Shown here piece after piece: positions 1-7,355 of a stretch of 23,938 nucleotides of DNA; the stretch's first letter is position 1, and every line of letters starts with the position of its first letter. The position numbers and the translations under genes are program-made. This DNA comes from a virus. The notes below the pieces were generated by a model. It was not told where the DNA came from, ran no database searches, and saw only the letters and a program-made list of their open reading frames with translations. The stretch lies in IMG/VR virus record IMGVR_UViG_3300034020_001354, positions 1-23,938 of that record; one strand, given 5' to 3'.

Positions 1-2
1 AG

Positions 3-68
3 ATATCGCGCACTGCCACTGCGAGTCCAAAGCGGCAGATCCGGGTCACGACTGCGAAGGGGTTCTGA
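3..68 (+). CDS. 3' end of a gpW-like head-tail joining protein (partial)
   Basis: An open frame enters from the left edge and stops at a TGA that overlaps the portal ATG (TGATG at 66-70). Only about 21 residues are visible; they are rich in Arg and end in a short TTAKGF tail. In lambda-like genomes the small W protein, which closes the packaged head and readies it for the tail, sits between the large terminase and the portal, and many relatives end in a similar basic tail. The assignment rests mainly on position and stop/start coupling and is tentative. Confidence 0.4.
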   Translation: MSRTATASPKRQIRVTTAKGF

Positions 69-1591
69 TGGCTTGGTACTCGAAAATTCGCAGCCTACTC
101 GGTCAGCCACCAGTCCACGAGGCAGCAGGACGTGGCCGACGCTCCTTGGCCTGGATGCCAGGCAACCCAGGGGCAGTCGCGGCGATGTTAGCGACCAATG
201 CTGAACTGCGCGGCAAGAGCCGTGACCTCGTGCGTCGAAACGCCTGGGCGCAGGCCGGTATCGAAGCATTCGTGGCCAACGCGGTCGGAACTGGCATCAA
301 ACCGCAGAGCCTGTCTGGCGACGAACGCTTCAAGGCCGAGGTGCAGGCGCTGTGGCGCGACTGGGTCGAAGAAGCCGACGCGGCGGGACAGTCCGACTTC
401 TATGGCCTGCAAGCCTTGGCGTGTCGGGCGATGCTCGAAGGTGGCGAATGCCTGATCCGTCTGCGGCCACGCCGTCCAGAGGATGGCCTGTCGGTGCCAT
501 TGCAACTCCAGTTGCTGGAGCCCGAGCACTTGCCGATCAATCTGAACACTGATCTGCCCTCGGGCAACCTCGTGCGCTCGGGCATCGAGTTCGACAGCCT
601 GGGGCGGCGCGTCGCCTACCACCTGTACCGCTCGCACCCCGAGGACGGGCGTCTTGCACCGATGTCGGGCCAGGGTGGCATGGACACGGTGCGCATCCCG
701 GCTGCGGAAATCATCCATCTGTTCCGTGTGCTGCGCCCAGGCCAGATTCGCGGCGAGCCGTGGCTGTCTCGTGCCCTGGTCAAGCTCAACGAGCTCGACC
801 AGTACGACGATGCCGAGCTGGTGCGCAAAAAGACCGCCGCGATGTTCGCGGGCTTCGTCACGCGCGCCAACCCGGAAGACAACCTGATGGGCGAAAGTGC
901 AGCGGACGCCGACGGGATTGCTCTTGCCGGACTGGAGCCGGGCACGCTGCAGATTCTGGAGCCCGGTGAGGACATCAAGTTCTCCGATCCGGCCGACGTT
1001 GGCGGTTCGTACTCCGAATTCCTGCGCACGCAGTTCCGGGCAGTCGCTGCCGCCATTGGAATCACCTACGAACAACTGACCGGCGATCTAACGGGCGTGA
1101 ACTACTCGTCCATCCGCGCAGGGATGCTGGAGTTCCGCCGACGCTGCGAGATGGTGCAGCACGGCGTGCTGGTGCATCAGCTGTGCCGTCCGGTGTGGGC
1201 GGCTTGGATGAATCAGGCCGTGCTCGCCGGAGCGCTGGATGCGCCAGGCTTCGCACGTAGCGGGCCCGCCCGTCGTCGCCAGTACCTTGCCGTGAAGTGG
1301 ATTCCCCAGGGCTGGCAGTGGGTCGATCCCGAGAAGGAGTTTAAGGCGATGTTGCTGGCCATCCGCGCGGGCTTGATGTCGCGCTCGGAAGCCATCTCGG
1401 CCTTCGGCTACGACGCCGAGGATGTTGATCGCGAGATCGCCGCCGACAACCAACGTGCCGACGACCTTGGCCTGATCTTCGATTCTGATCCTCGCTACAC
1501 GTCCAAGGACGGCGGTAGCGCTGAGCCCAACCGTAGCGCCGCTAATACCGAAAACGCTGCCGACGTATCCGGCAGTACTTCGACTGCCTGA
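68..1591 (+). CDS. Phage portal protein, lambda B family
   Basis: This 507-residue protein matches the lambda-family portal, which forms the ring at the special head vertex through which DNA is packaged and to which the connector and tail attach. The length is close to lambda B (about 530). Family features seen are the Arg-rich N-terminus with an early RRNAWAQAGIEAF segment, the central part around EPEHLP, the GEPWLSRALVKLNELDQYDD helix near residues 231-251, and the LTGDLTGVNYSS motif near residue 340. The C-terminal ~30 residues are low-complexity and rich in Ser, Ala and Asn. The ATG has an AAGGGG ribosome site 5 nt upstream and overlaps the preceding stop. It begins the head-gene run and is followed 10 nt later by the protease. 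Confidence 0.96.
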   Translation: MAWYSKIRSLLGQPPVHEAAGRGRRSLAWMPGNPGAVAAMLATNAELRGKSRDLVRRNAWAQAGIEAFVANAVGTGIKPQSLSGDERFKAEVQALWRDWVEEADAAGQSDFYGLQALACRAMLEGGECLIRLRPRRPEDGLSVPLQLQLLEPEHLPINLNTDLPSGNLVRSGIEFDSLGRRVAYHLYRSHPEDGRLAPMSGQGGMDTVRIPAAEIIHLFRVLRPGQIRGEPWLSRALVKLNELDQYDDAELVRKKTAAMFAGFVTRANPEDNLMGESAADADGIALAGLEPGTLQILEPGEDIKFSDPADVGGSYSEFLRTQFRAVAAAIGITYEQLTGDLTGVNYSSIRAGMLEFRRRCEMVQHGVLVHQLCRPVWAAWMNQAVLAGALDAPGFARSGPARRRQYLAVKWIPQGWQWVDPEKEFKAMLLAIRAGLMSRSEAISAFGYDAEDVDREIAADNQRADDLGLIFDSDPRYTSKDGGSAEPNRSAANTENAADVSGSTSTA

Positions 1592-1601
1592 AGGACTTTC
1601 C

Positions 1602-2846
1602 ATGACTTTACTGCCGCATCTGGCGGCGCGCCTTTTTGGCGTGCCGCTGGCCATCCATCGCCCAAAACTTGACGTGATCCTGGCGGTTCTCGGTCCCCGG
1701 GTCGGCCTTGCCGATCTGGCCGCCGCCCCGGGCTACACGTCGCCCCAACGTGATAGCAGCGCCACGTCTGGATTGCCGCAAGGTGTGGCCATCATCCCCA
1801 TCCACGGCACATTGGTGCGCCGCACCGTGGGGCTGGAAGCCGAATCGGGACTGACCAGCTACGCGGGCCTCGCCGCGCAACTGGACGCCGCCATCAGCAA
1901 TCCGGCTGTGTCGGCCATCCTGCTCGACATCGATTCCCCCGGTGGCGAGTCGGGCGGTGTGTTCGATCTGGCCGACCGCATCCGCGCAGCCAGCCAGATC
2001 AAGCCTGTCTGGGCCGTGGCCAACGACATGGCCTTTTCGGCAGCCTACGCGCTGGCGTCCGCCGCTAGCCGGGTGTTCGTGTCGCGCACCGGTGGTGTCG
2101 GCTCGATTGGCGTGATCGCCATGCATGTCGACCAGTCCGAGAAGGACGCGCAGGACGGCGTTCACTACACCGCCGTGTTCGCGGGCGACCGCAAGAACGA
2201 CCTCAACCCGCACGAGCCGATCTCCAGCGAGGCTCACGCCTTCCTGAAGGCCGAGGTCAATCGCATCTACGGTCTGTTCGTCGAAACGGTGGCCCGCTAC
2301 CGGGGCATCGAACCCTCGGCCGTGCGGGACACCGAGGCCGGACTGTTCTTCGGGCAGGCCGCCGTCGCCATGGGCCTTGCCGATGCCGTCGGCACCTTCG
2401 ACGACGCACTGGCGCAGCTGCTCGCATCCCTTTCCCCCAACCCGACTCCGGTGGCTGTGGCCGCGCGGGCGGGCTTTCTCAGCAACCACCCCAAGGAGTC
2501 ATTGATGAATGATCGAACCGACCCCGCTGCTCTTGATCGGCCTAATGCTGATCCTGCTGGCAGTGCTGCTCAACCGCCCGCCGCTACGCTGAACTTGGCC
2601 GACGCCGTCGAGATCGCGCAGACCTGCACGCTTGCCGGTCGCACCGACCTGATCGCGGGCTTTCTCGAAGCCAACACCGCACCCGCCACTGTGCGCAGCC
2701 GTCTGCTCTCGGCCAAGGCCGAGGCCAGTCCGGAAATCGTCAGCCGCATACCGCCTGACGCCTCCCGTCCCGCACCCGCCAATCCACTGCTCGAAGCCGC
2801 CCGGAACCTCGCGGCGCAGTCGTCCGCTATGAAGAAGGAGATCTGA
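1602..2846 (+). CDS. S49 family head maturation protease (lambda C-like) with C-terminal scaffold region
   Basis: A 414-residue SppA/ClpP-fold serine protease of peptidase family S49. A core of about residues 60-290 carries a LLDIDSPGGE strand-turn, the nucleophile Ser146 in MAFSAAYALAS, the VGSIGV segment and a likely catalytic Lys198 in AGDRKNDLNP. In lambda the C protease enters the procapsid, trims the portal and then is lost. The last ~113 residues are Pro/Ala-rich and helical, with a strong internal ribosome site at their start, matching lambda, where the scaffold Nu3 is the C-terminal part of gene C made separately. The gene lies between portal and decoration protein, as in lambda. Length is near that of lambda C (439). 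The protease call is firm; the Lys choice is by alignment from memory. Confidence 0.94.
   Translation: MTLLPHLAARLFGVPLAIHRPKLDVILAVLGPRVGLADLAAAPGYTSPQRDSSATSGLPQGVAIIPIHGTLVRRTVGLEAESGLTSYAGLAAQLDAAISNPAVSAILLDIDSPGGESGGVFDLADRIRAASQIKPVWAVANDMAFSAAYALASAASRVFVSRTGGVGSIGVIAMHVDQSEKDAQDGVHYTAVFAGDRKNDLNPHEPISSEAHAFLKAEVNRIYGLFVETVARYRGIEPSAVRDTEAGLFFGQAAVAMGLADAVGTFDDALAQLLASLSPNPTPVAVAARAGFLSNHPKESLMNDRTDPAALDRPNADPAGSAAQPPAATLNLADAVEIAQTCTLAGRTDLIAGFLEANTAPATVRSRLLSAKAEASPEIVSRIPPDASRPAPANPLLEAARNLAAQSSAMKKEI
2505..2846 (+). CDS. Nested in-frame capsid scaffold protein (Nu3-like)
   Basis: Inside the S49 protease gene, an ATG at 2505 is in the same frame and has an AAGGAG ribosome site at 2493-2498, 6 nt upstream. 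Starting there gives a 113-residue product with the shared C-terminus. It has a Pro/Ala linker, then helical stretches and a basic C-terminus (MKKEI), and it has no protease catalytic residues. In lambda, Nu3 is produced exactly this way from gene C and acts as the internal scaffold around which the capsid protein assembles. The internal site is seen in the sequence; the scaffolding role is inferred from the lambda arrangement. No other scaffold gene is visible near the capsid gene, which supports it. Confidence 0.72.
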   Translation: MNDRTDPAALDRPNADPAGSAAQPPAATLNLADAVEIAQTCTLAGRTDLIAGFLEANTAPATVRSRLLSAKAEASPEIVSRIPPDASRPAPANPLLEAARNLAAQSSAMKKEI

Positions 2847-2847
2847 A

Positions 2848-3228
2848 ATGCCGACCGTTTTCACTGAGGCCATGAACCTGGGCGACCTGCTCAAGTTCGA
2901 AGCGCCCAGCCTGTACTCGCGCGACCGCGTCACAGTCGCCGCAGGTCAGTACCTGCAGCTGGGTACGGTGCTCGGCATCGTCACCGCCAGTGGCAAGTAC
3001 AAGCAGATCGACCCATCCGCTGAGGACGGCTCGCAGGTCGCCGCAGGCGTGTTGCTGCAGACCTGCGACGCCACGTTGGCCGACCGTGACAACGGCCTCG
3101 TCGTCGCGCGTCACGCCATCGTGTCCGACCACGCGTTGCAGTGGCCCGAAGCCATCACCGCTGCCGAGAAGGCGTCGGCCATTGCCCAGCTCAAGGCGCT
3201 GGGCGTCCTCGTCCGTCAAGGAGTCTGA
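2848..3228 (+). CDS. Head decoration protein (lambda D family)
   Basis: A 126-residue protein of the HDPD/lambda gpD family, whose trimers bind outside the expanded capsid and stabilise it against DNA pressure. Visible features are the N-terminal EAMNLGDLLKFEAP segment, a beta-rich core with VAAGQYLQLGTVLG, and the AAGVLLQTCDAT segment where family members change to a second beta layer. Length is slightly above lambda D (110). It starts 1 nt after the protease stop, behind a GAAGGAG ribosome site at 2833-2839, and its last codons contain the ribosome site of the capsid gene. That tight packing fits the need for near-equal amounts of D and E. Confidence 0.93.
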   Translation: MPTVFTEAMNLGDLLKFEAPSLYSRDRVTVAAGQYLQLGTVLGIVTASGKYKQIDPSAEDGSQVAAGVLLQTCDATLADRDNGLVVARHAIVSDHALQWPEAITAAEKASAIAQLKALGVLVRQGV

Positions 3229-3230
3229 CC

Positions 3231-4241
3231 ATGCAGAACATCTTCGAGAACCCGGCGTTTTCGATGTCGGCGCTGACCGCCGCCATCAACATCCTGCCCA
3301 ACAACTACGACCGCTTGGCCCAAATGGGGCTGTTCGTCGACCGCCCGCAGCGCTTCCGCTCAATCATCGTCGAGAAGCAAAACAACGTGCTGACCCTGCT
3401 GCCCACGATGCCCGTGGGCTCGCCCGGCACCGTCGGTGTGCGCGGTCAGCGCAATGTGCGCTCGTTCCACATTCCGCACATTCCACACGATGACGTGGTG
3501 CTGCCCGAGGAGGTCCAGGGTATCCGCGCCTTCGGCTCGGAGACGGAACTGCAGACGGTCGCGGGCGTGATGGCGCAGCACCTGCAGACAATGCGCAACA
3601 AGCACGCGATCACCCTGGAGCACCTGCGCTTTGGTGCGCTCAAGGGGCTGATCCTCGATGCCGACGGCAGCGTGATCTACAACCTGTACGACGAGTTCGG
3701 TATCACCCCGCAGACCTTCGCGTGGGACATTGCCGAGCACGATAGCGCTTTTGATGTTGGCAAGGCCTGCCGCGACCTGCTGCGCTATGTCGAAGACAAC
3801 TTGCAGGGCGAACGGATGACAGGCATTCACGTTCTGGTCGGCAAGGACTTCTTCGAAGCGCTCACGACGCACGACGACGTCATTGCGGCCTATGAACGCT
3901 GGCAGGACGGCCAGGCGCTGCGCACGGATATGCGAACCGGCTTTACTTTCTGTGGCATCACCTTCGAGGAGCATCGCGGTCGCGCGACGGCACCCGGGGG
4001 CACCGTACGCCGATTCGTCGAGGAGGACGAAGGACACGCCTTCCCGTTGGGCACCATGGACACCTTTGCCACGTACTACGCGCCCGCCGACTTCAACGAG
4101 ACGGCCAACACGATGGCGCTGCCGCTGTACGCGAAGCAGGAGCCGCGTAAATTCGACCGGGGCACCGACCTGCACACGCAGGCCAACCCGCTGCCACTGT
4201 GCCATCGGCCGCAGTTGCTGGTGAAACTCAAGGTGGCGTAA
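3231..4241 (+). CDS. Major capsid protein (lambda E family)
   Basis: A 336-residue major head protein of the phage capsid E family; lambda E is 341. It builds the icosahedral shell with the HK97 fold. Recognisable parts are the N-terminal MSALTAAINILPNNYDRL, the RSIIVEKQNN segment, a helix with TMRNKHAITLEHLRFGALKG near residues 119-138, and the C-terminal FARYYAP-like motif, seen here as DTFATYYAPADFNETAN. The chosen ATG has an AAGGAG site 6 nt upstream (3219-3224). A longer frame from 3141 overlaps the D gene and adds residues unlike the family, so it was rejected. The stop TAA shares its last A with the next ATG (TAATG). Confidence 0.96.
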   Translation: MQNIFENPAFSMSALTAAINILPNNYDRLAQMGLFVDRPQRFRSIIVEKQNNVLTLLPTMPVGSPGTVGVRGQRNVRSFHIPHIPHDDVVLPEEVQGIRAFGSETELQTVAGVMAQHLQTMRNKHAITLEHLRFGALKGLILDADGSVIYNLYDEFGITPQTFAWDIAEHDSAFDVGKACRDLLRYVEDNLQGERMTGIHVLVGKDFFEALTTHDDVIAAYERWQDGQALRTDMRTGFTFCGITFEEHRGRATAPGGTVRRFVEEDEGHAFPLGTMDTFATYYAPADFNETANTMALPLYAKQEPRKFDRGTDLHTQANPLPLCHRPQLLVKLKVA

Positions 4242-4573
4242 TGGCTGATCTTGTGCTGCATCACTCGATGCAGCCCTTCGTTCGCCTCTGTATCAGTAGC
4301 TTTCTTCACCTTGGCGTTCCAGGTACCTACCGATTGGCCGATGGCCGAGAGATCCCCACACGGTTCATCGCCAAGCAGGCCGATGTCGTGGAGTCCTTCG
4401 GCGACACGCGGCTGGCGCTGGCCACCCACCGCTTTGATGTGATGTCACGTGACGTGATGTCTCCCCGCGAGGGGGAACGTTTCACTGTTGCTGACCAGAC
4501 CTACCAAGTGGTGGGTGAGCCGCTGGCCGATCGGGATCGCCTGATCTGGACGCTGACCGGAGCACCGGTATGA
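4241..4573 (+). CDS. Head-tail connector, FII-like (Gifsy-2 'ATP-binding sugar transporter-like' family)
   Basis: A 110-residue protein in the position of lambda FII, which docks under the W/portal complex and forms the site for tail attachment. It contains a beta-rich C-terminal part with REGERFTVADQTYQVVGEPL, typical of the family, and is close to FII in length (117). The ATG at 4241 overlaps the capsid stop; a start at 4199 would run into the capsid gene without a ribosome site. The TGA overlaps the next ATG by four bases. The family name mentioning a sugar transporter is historical and carries no functional meaning here. The lambda FI gene, normally between E and FII, is absent. Confidence 0.8.
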   Translation: MADLVLHHSMQPFVRLCISSFLHLGVPGTYRLADGREIPTRFIAKQADVVESFGDTRLALATHRFDVMSRDVMSPREGERFTVADQTYQVVGEPLADRDRLIWTLTGAPV

Positions 4574-5232
4574 GGCTGATGGCGGCCTTGTCCGGCGACC
4601 TGGACCAGATGTTGGCGGATGAAGTGCGCATTGCCGAGCAGGCTGTGACGCAGTCCATCCGCGAGGCGACTGACGGTCTCAAGACCGAACTGCGTAACCA
4701 GATCACCGGCGCAGGCCTGGGCCAGCGCCTGGCCAACACCTGGCGCGGTGAGGTCTATCCCAAAGGCCAGATGAGCATCAAGGCAGCGGGGCTGGTCTAC
4801 AGCCGGGCTCCAGAGGTGGTTGGCGCCCATGACCAGGGCGCGACCATTCGCTCCAAGGACGGGTTCTGGCTGGCGATTCCCTTGCCCGCAGCTGGCAAAG
4901 GCCCGCGTGGAAAACGCATGACCCCCGGTCTTTGGGAAAAACTCCGCGGCCTGCGCCTGCGTTTCGTCTACCGCCGGGGCAAGCCCTCGCTCCTCGTTGC
5001 CGAAAACCAGCGTGCCCGCCAGGGTCAGCGCGGCGGTTTCTCTACTGCCTCACAAAAGGCCCAAGCCACCGGCCGAGGCCTGGTGACAGTGCCTATGTTC
5101 TTACTGGTACCCCAAGTCACCCTGAAGAAGAAATTCGACATCGACAGCGCCTCGCGCCGTTGGGTCAGCACGCTGGCCAACCGGATCGCCAACCGCTTCG
5201 ATGAAGCTGAACGCCGAGGAGCCAGCCCATGA
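4570..5232 (+). CDS. DUF6441-type minor tail protein (lambda Z position)
   Basis: A 220-residue protein with an acidic helical N-terminus, an NQITGAGLGQRLANTW segment and a basic central region with several Gly-Lys/Arg turns (GKGPRGKRM, FVYRRGKPSLL). This pattern is that of DUF6441 proteins, which occur between connector and tail-terminator genes in lambda-like prophages. By position it corresponds to lambda Z (192 residues), needed for the tail to join the head properly. It overlaps its neighbours on both sides by ATGA, so translation is probably coupled. Function is inferred from place rather than from residues. Confidence 0.72.
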   Translation: MRLMAALSGDLDQMLADEVRIAEQAVTQSIREATDGLKTELRNQITGAGLGQRLANTWRGEVYPKGQMSIKAAGLVYSRAPEVVGAHDQGATIRSKDGFWLAIPLPAAGKGPRGKRMTPGLWEKLRGLRLRFVYRRGKPSLLVAENQRARQGQRGGFSTASQKAQATGRGLVTVPMFLLVPQVTLKKKFDIDSASRRWVSTLANRIANRFDEAERRGASP

Positions 5233-5672
5233 GCCAGCAACCCAGTCAACGTGAGAGTGCCATCGGCGCACTGTTCGCTGTGCTCGGGCAGCTGTCTCTG
5301 GGTGTGATGGCCAAACGCAACGCATCCTTGCCCGAGAGGCTGTCAGAGCATGCCATGGCCGTCTTGCGTGACGGCGAGATGGGCGAGCCTGAGGTGTCGC
5401 TCTCGCCACTGATCTACCACTGGCAGCACCAGGTGGCGATCGAAATCTTCGTCGCCGACCCGGATGCCAGCGAGCGCGATAAGCGCATGGACGGCCTATT
5501 GGTCGAACTGGCAGCCCTGATCGAAGCGGACCGCACGCTTGGCGGCGTCATCGAGTACGCCGAAATCGGTCCACCCAAGTTCGATGAACTGGCACCCGAT
5601 GGGGTCAGTGGCATCAAGGCTTGCTTGCTACCCGTGGTCCTGCACTACAGCAGCTCAGGTCCGCTGAACTGA
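5229..5672 (+). CDS. Tail terminator / tail completion protein, U-like
   Basis: A 147-residue alpha-beta protein lying between the Z-like gene and the tail tube, where lambda U (131 residues) is found. Its first ~40 residues form an amphipathic helix, followed by beta-strand-rich parts around SLSPLIYHWQHQVAIEIFV and a final strand ending in LPVVLHYSSS. That helix-plus-sheet layout agrees with the U fold, which caps the finished tail tube and joins it to the head. The ATG overlaps the upstream stop by four bases. Similarity to U itself is not obvious in the residues, so the call leans on gene order. Confidence 0.7.
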   Translation: MSQQPSQRESAIGALFAVLGQLSLGVMAKRNASLPERLSEHAMAVLRDGEMGEPEVSLSPLIYHWQHQVAIEIFVADPDASERDKRMDGLLVELAALIEADRTLGGVIEYAEIGPPKFDELAPDGVSGIKACLLPVVLHYSSSGPLN

Positions 5673-5697
5673 AACCTATTTCCCAAGGAGAAACCTC

Positions 5698-6636
5698 ATG
5701 GCCCGTGCCTATGGCGCGAACGCCAGCCTCTTGGCCGCGTTCGAAACTACCTATGGCAGCAATCCAGTGGGCGACTACTGGAAACTGCCTTTTGTATCCA
5801 CCACCCTCGGCTCCGAGCAGGGGCTCATTGCGAACGACCTGATTGGCCTGGGGCGTGAGCCCAATGCGCCGATTCGAGATGTGATCAAGGTCGAAGGCGA
5901 CATGGTCGTGCCCGTGGATGTGCGCAATATCGGCATGTGGCTCAAAGCCCTGTTGGGCAGCGCCACCACCACGGGCACAGGCACCCTCACCCACACATTC
6001 ATCTCTGGCAAGTCCAGTTTGCCAAGCCTCAGTCTTGAGACGGGTCTTCCCGATATCCCGGCCTGGTTTGTGGCGTCTGGCGTCATGGTCAACAGCCTGC
6101 AGGTGGGTTTTGCTCGCTCGGGTGCGGCCAATGCCACAGTCGGCCTGATCGCGCAGGGTGAGGTCAAGCAGGCCGCCACCATTGATGCCACCCCGACGAC
6201 GCGAGACATCCTGCGGTTCAACCAGTTTCAGGGATCCATCAAGAAGGGGGGCACTGCGCTGGGTAACGTGGTATCGGCGCAGTTGACCTACTCCAACAAC
6301 CTCGAGCGCATCGAGACTATCCGCTCCGACGGCAAGATCGATGGCGCTGACCCCACGGTGGCCAGCCTGACTGGCAATTTGGAGGTCCGCTTTGCCGATA
6401 CCCAGCTCATCGATGCGGCCACCAACAACACGCCACTGGAGTTGACGTTCGCCTACACGATCGACGCCACCAAGCGCCTGACCTTCATCGCGCATGAGGT
6501 CTACCTGCCCAAGCCCAAAGTCTCCATCACTGGGCCAGGCGGCATTCAAGCCACTTTCGAGTGGCAAGCCGCCAAGAACGTGGCGGCCAACAAGATGCTC
6601 ACCGTCGAACTGCTCAACGACGTGACCACGTATTGA
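5698..6636 (+). CDS. Major tail tube protein (V position)
   Basis: A 312-residue beta-rich protein that follows a 25-nt gap with a strong AAGGAG ribosome site (5686-5691), as expected for a highly made structural protein. The N-terminus (MARAYGANASLLAAFETTYG) and the LIGLGREPNAP and VEGDMVVPVDVRNIGMWLK segments fit the phage tail tube family often seen in betaproteobacterial prophages. The C-terminal part, including ITGPGGIQATFEWQAAKN, is the usual closing region. It forms the stacked hexameric rings of the non-contractile tail. It is longer than lambda V (246). Its neighbours, the terminator upstream and the G/GT pair downstream, agree with this role. Confidence 0.88.
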   Translation: MARAYGANASLLAAFETTYGSNPVGDYWKLPFVSTTLGSEQGLIANDLIGLGREPNAPIRDVIKVEGDMVVPVDVRNIGMWLKALLGSATTTGTGTLTHTFISGKSSLPSLSLETGLPDIPAWFVASGVMVNSLQVGFARSGAANATVGLIAQGEVKQAATIDATPTTRDILRFNQFQGSIKKGGTALGNVVSAQLTYSNNLERIETIRSDGKIDGADPTVASLTGNLEVRFADTQLIDAATNNTPLELTFAYTIDATKRLTFIAHEVYLPKPKVSITGPGGIQATFEWQAAKNVAANKMLTVELLNDVTTY

Positions 6637-6652
6637 TACCCGGGACTTTCCA

Positions 6653-7003
6653 ATGATCAAACTCAACATTCCACGTGAACCGCACTGGATCACACTGGCT
6701 GCTGGCGTGCGCCTGCAGGTCAGGCCCGCCACCACTGCCTTGGTGATGGCTGCGCGCCATGCCGCCGCCAAAGTGGCCGGCACTGACATCGCGGCTGCTG
6801 GCGAGCGCACCGCCACCCTCATCACCGAACTGGCCAAGCTGGCAGTTCTGTCCTGGGAAGGCGTGGCCGATGACAAAGGTCAACCAGCATCCGTCACACC
6901 AGAAGGCGTGGCCGCTTTGATGGAGCACTGGCTGTTGGCCGATGCCTTCGAGCGCGAATACCTTGCTGGCCTGTACGCACTGGAATCGGAAAAAAACGCC
7001 TGA
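6653..7003 (+). CDS. Tail assembly chaperone, G-like
   Basis: A 116-residue mainly helical protein lying between the tail tube and the tape measure, the position of lambda G (140). Lambda G and its frameshifted extension GT coat the tape measure protein and recruit tail tube subunits. The N-terminus MIKLNIPREPHWITLAAGVRLQVRP is a short beta part, and the rest holds Ala-rich helices. The reading frame ends in codons GAA AAA AAC GCC TGA, with a slippery heptamer four codons from the stop. This strongly supports chaperone identity because the frameshift mechanism is typical of this gene pair. Confidence 0.82.
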   Translation: MIKLNIPREPHWITLAAGVRLQVRPATTALVMAARHAAAKVAGTDIAAAGERTATLITELAKLAVLSWEGVADDKGQPASVTPEGVAALMEHWLLADAFEREYLAGLYALESEKNA

Positions 7004-7314
7004 AGGCCCGCACCGCATGGCACTTTGGTGGCGGGCCGAACTACTGCAGTGCCTGCCTTCAAAGCTGTGCTGAGCCATGTCCCGAGTGCCCGTACACCAT
7101 GAATGCACCCCTGAGCCTAGAAGGCTGGCAAGCGGCCTGTGCCATGGAAGTTTGTGCCAGTCAGTTGCGCATGAACCAGGGTCGTGTCGTGGGTCTGGAT
7201 CTGAACGCTTGGATGCTGACCTGCGAGTGCGCTGGATTGGACAAAGCCACGGCGATTGACCTATTTCCGGCTGCAGAGGCGGGCCTGATGAGCACTTTTG
7301 AACAAAACGAATAA
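6653..7314 (+). CDS. Tail assembly chaperone GT-like fusion by -1 ribosomal frameshift
   Basis: A -1 slip on A AAA AAC (6991-6997) joins the first 115 codons of the G-like gene to a second frame open from 6997 to the TGA at 7312-7314, giving about 220 residues. The second frame runs through without a stop, starting RLKARTAWHFGGG, then a Cys-rich stretch (six Cys in 18 residues), then a helical domain with EGWQAACAMEV. An ATG at 7099 in this frame lacks a good ribosome site, so an independent 71-residue gene is less likely. In lambda, GT is made at a few percent of G and the T part binds the tail tube protein. The site and open frame are seen; the ratio of products is unknown. Confidence 0.8.
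6991..7037 (+). promoter_or_regulatory. Programmed -1 frameshift signal: slippery heptamer plus hairpin
   Basis: The heptamer A AAA AAC at 6991-6997 is in the correct phase with the G-like frame. After a 7-nt spacer, GGCCCGC (7005-7011) pairs perfectly with GCGGGCC (7031-7037). Three more pairs (ACC 7012-7014 with GGT 7027-7029) extend the stem past one bulged G. Heptamer type, spacer and GC-rich stem all fit the standard model for -1 frameshifting. The zero-frame stop (7001-7003) lies in the spacer. Confidence 0.85.
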
Positions 7315-7355
7315 CGCGACGACTGATCTCTTTGCCTTGATCCGAGTGTTTCCCC

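Noticed and set aside
188-1075. Long - strand frames under the portal and other structural genes
   Set aside because: They are shadow frames of high-G+C coding DNA, with no ribosome sites or recognisable domains.
3141-3230. Longer start for the major capsid protein
   Set aside because: The extra N-terminus overlaps the decoration gene in another frame and is unlike the family; ATG 3231 has a strong ribosome site.
7099-7314. Independent 71-residue gene after the G-like chaperone
   Set aside because: ATG 7099 lacks a ribosome site, and the frame continues upstream without a stop to the slippery heptamer, so the frameshift explanation is better.
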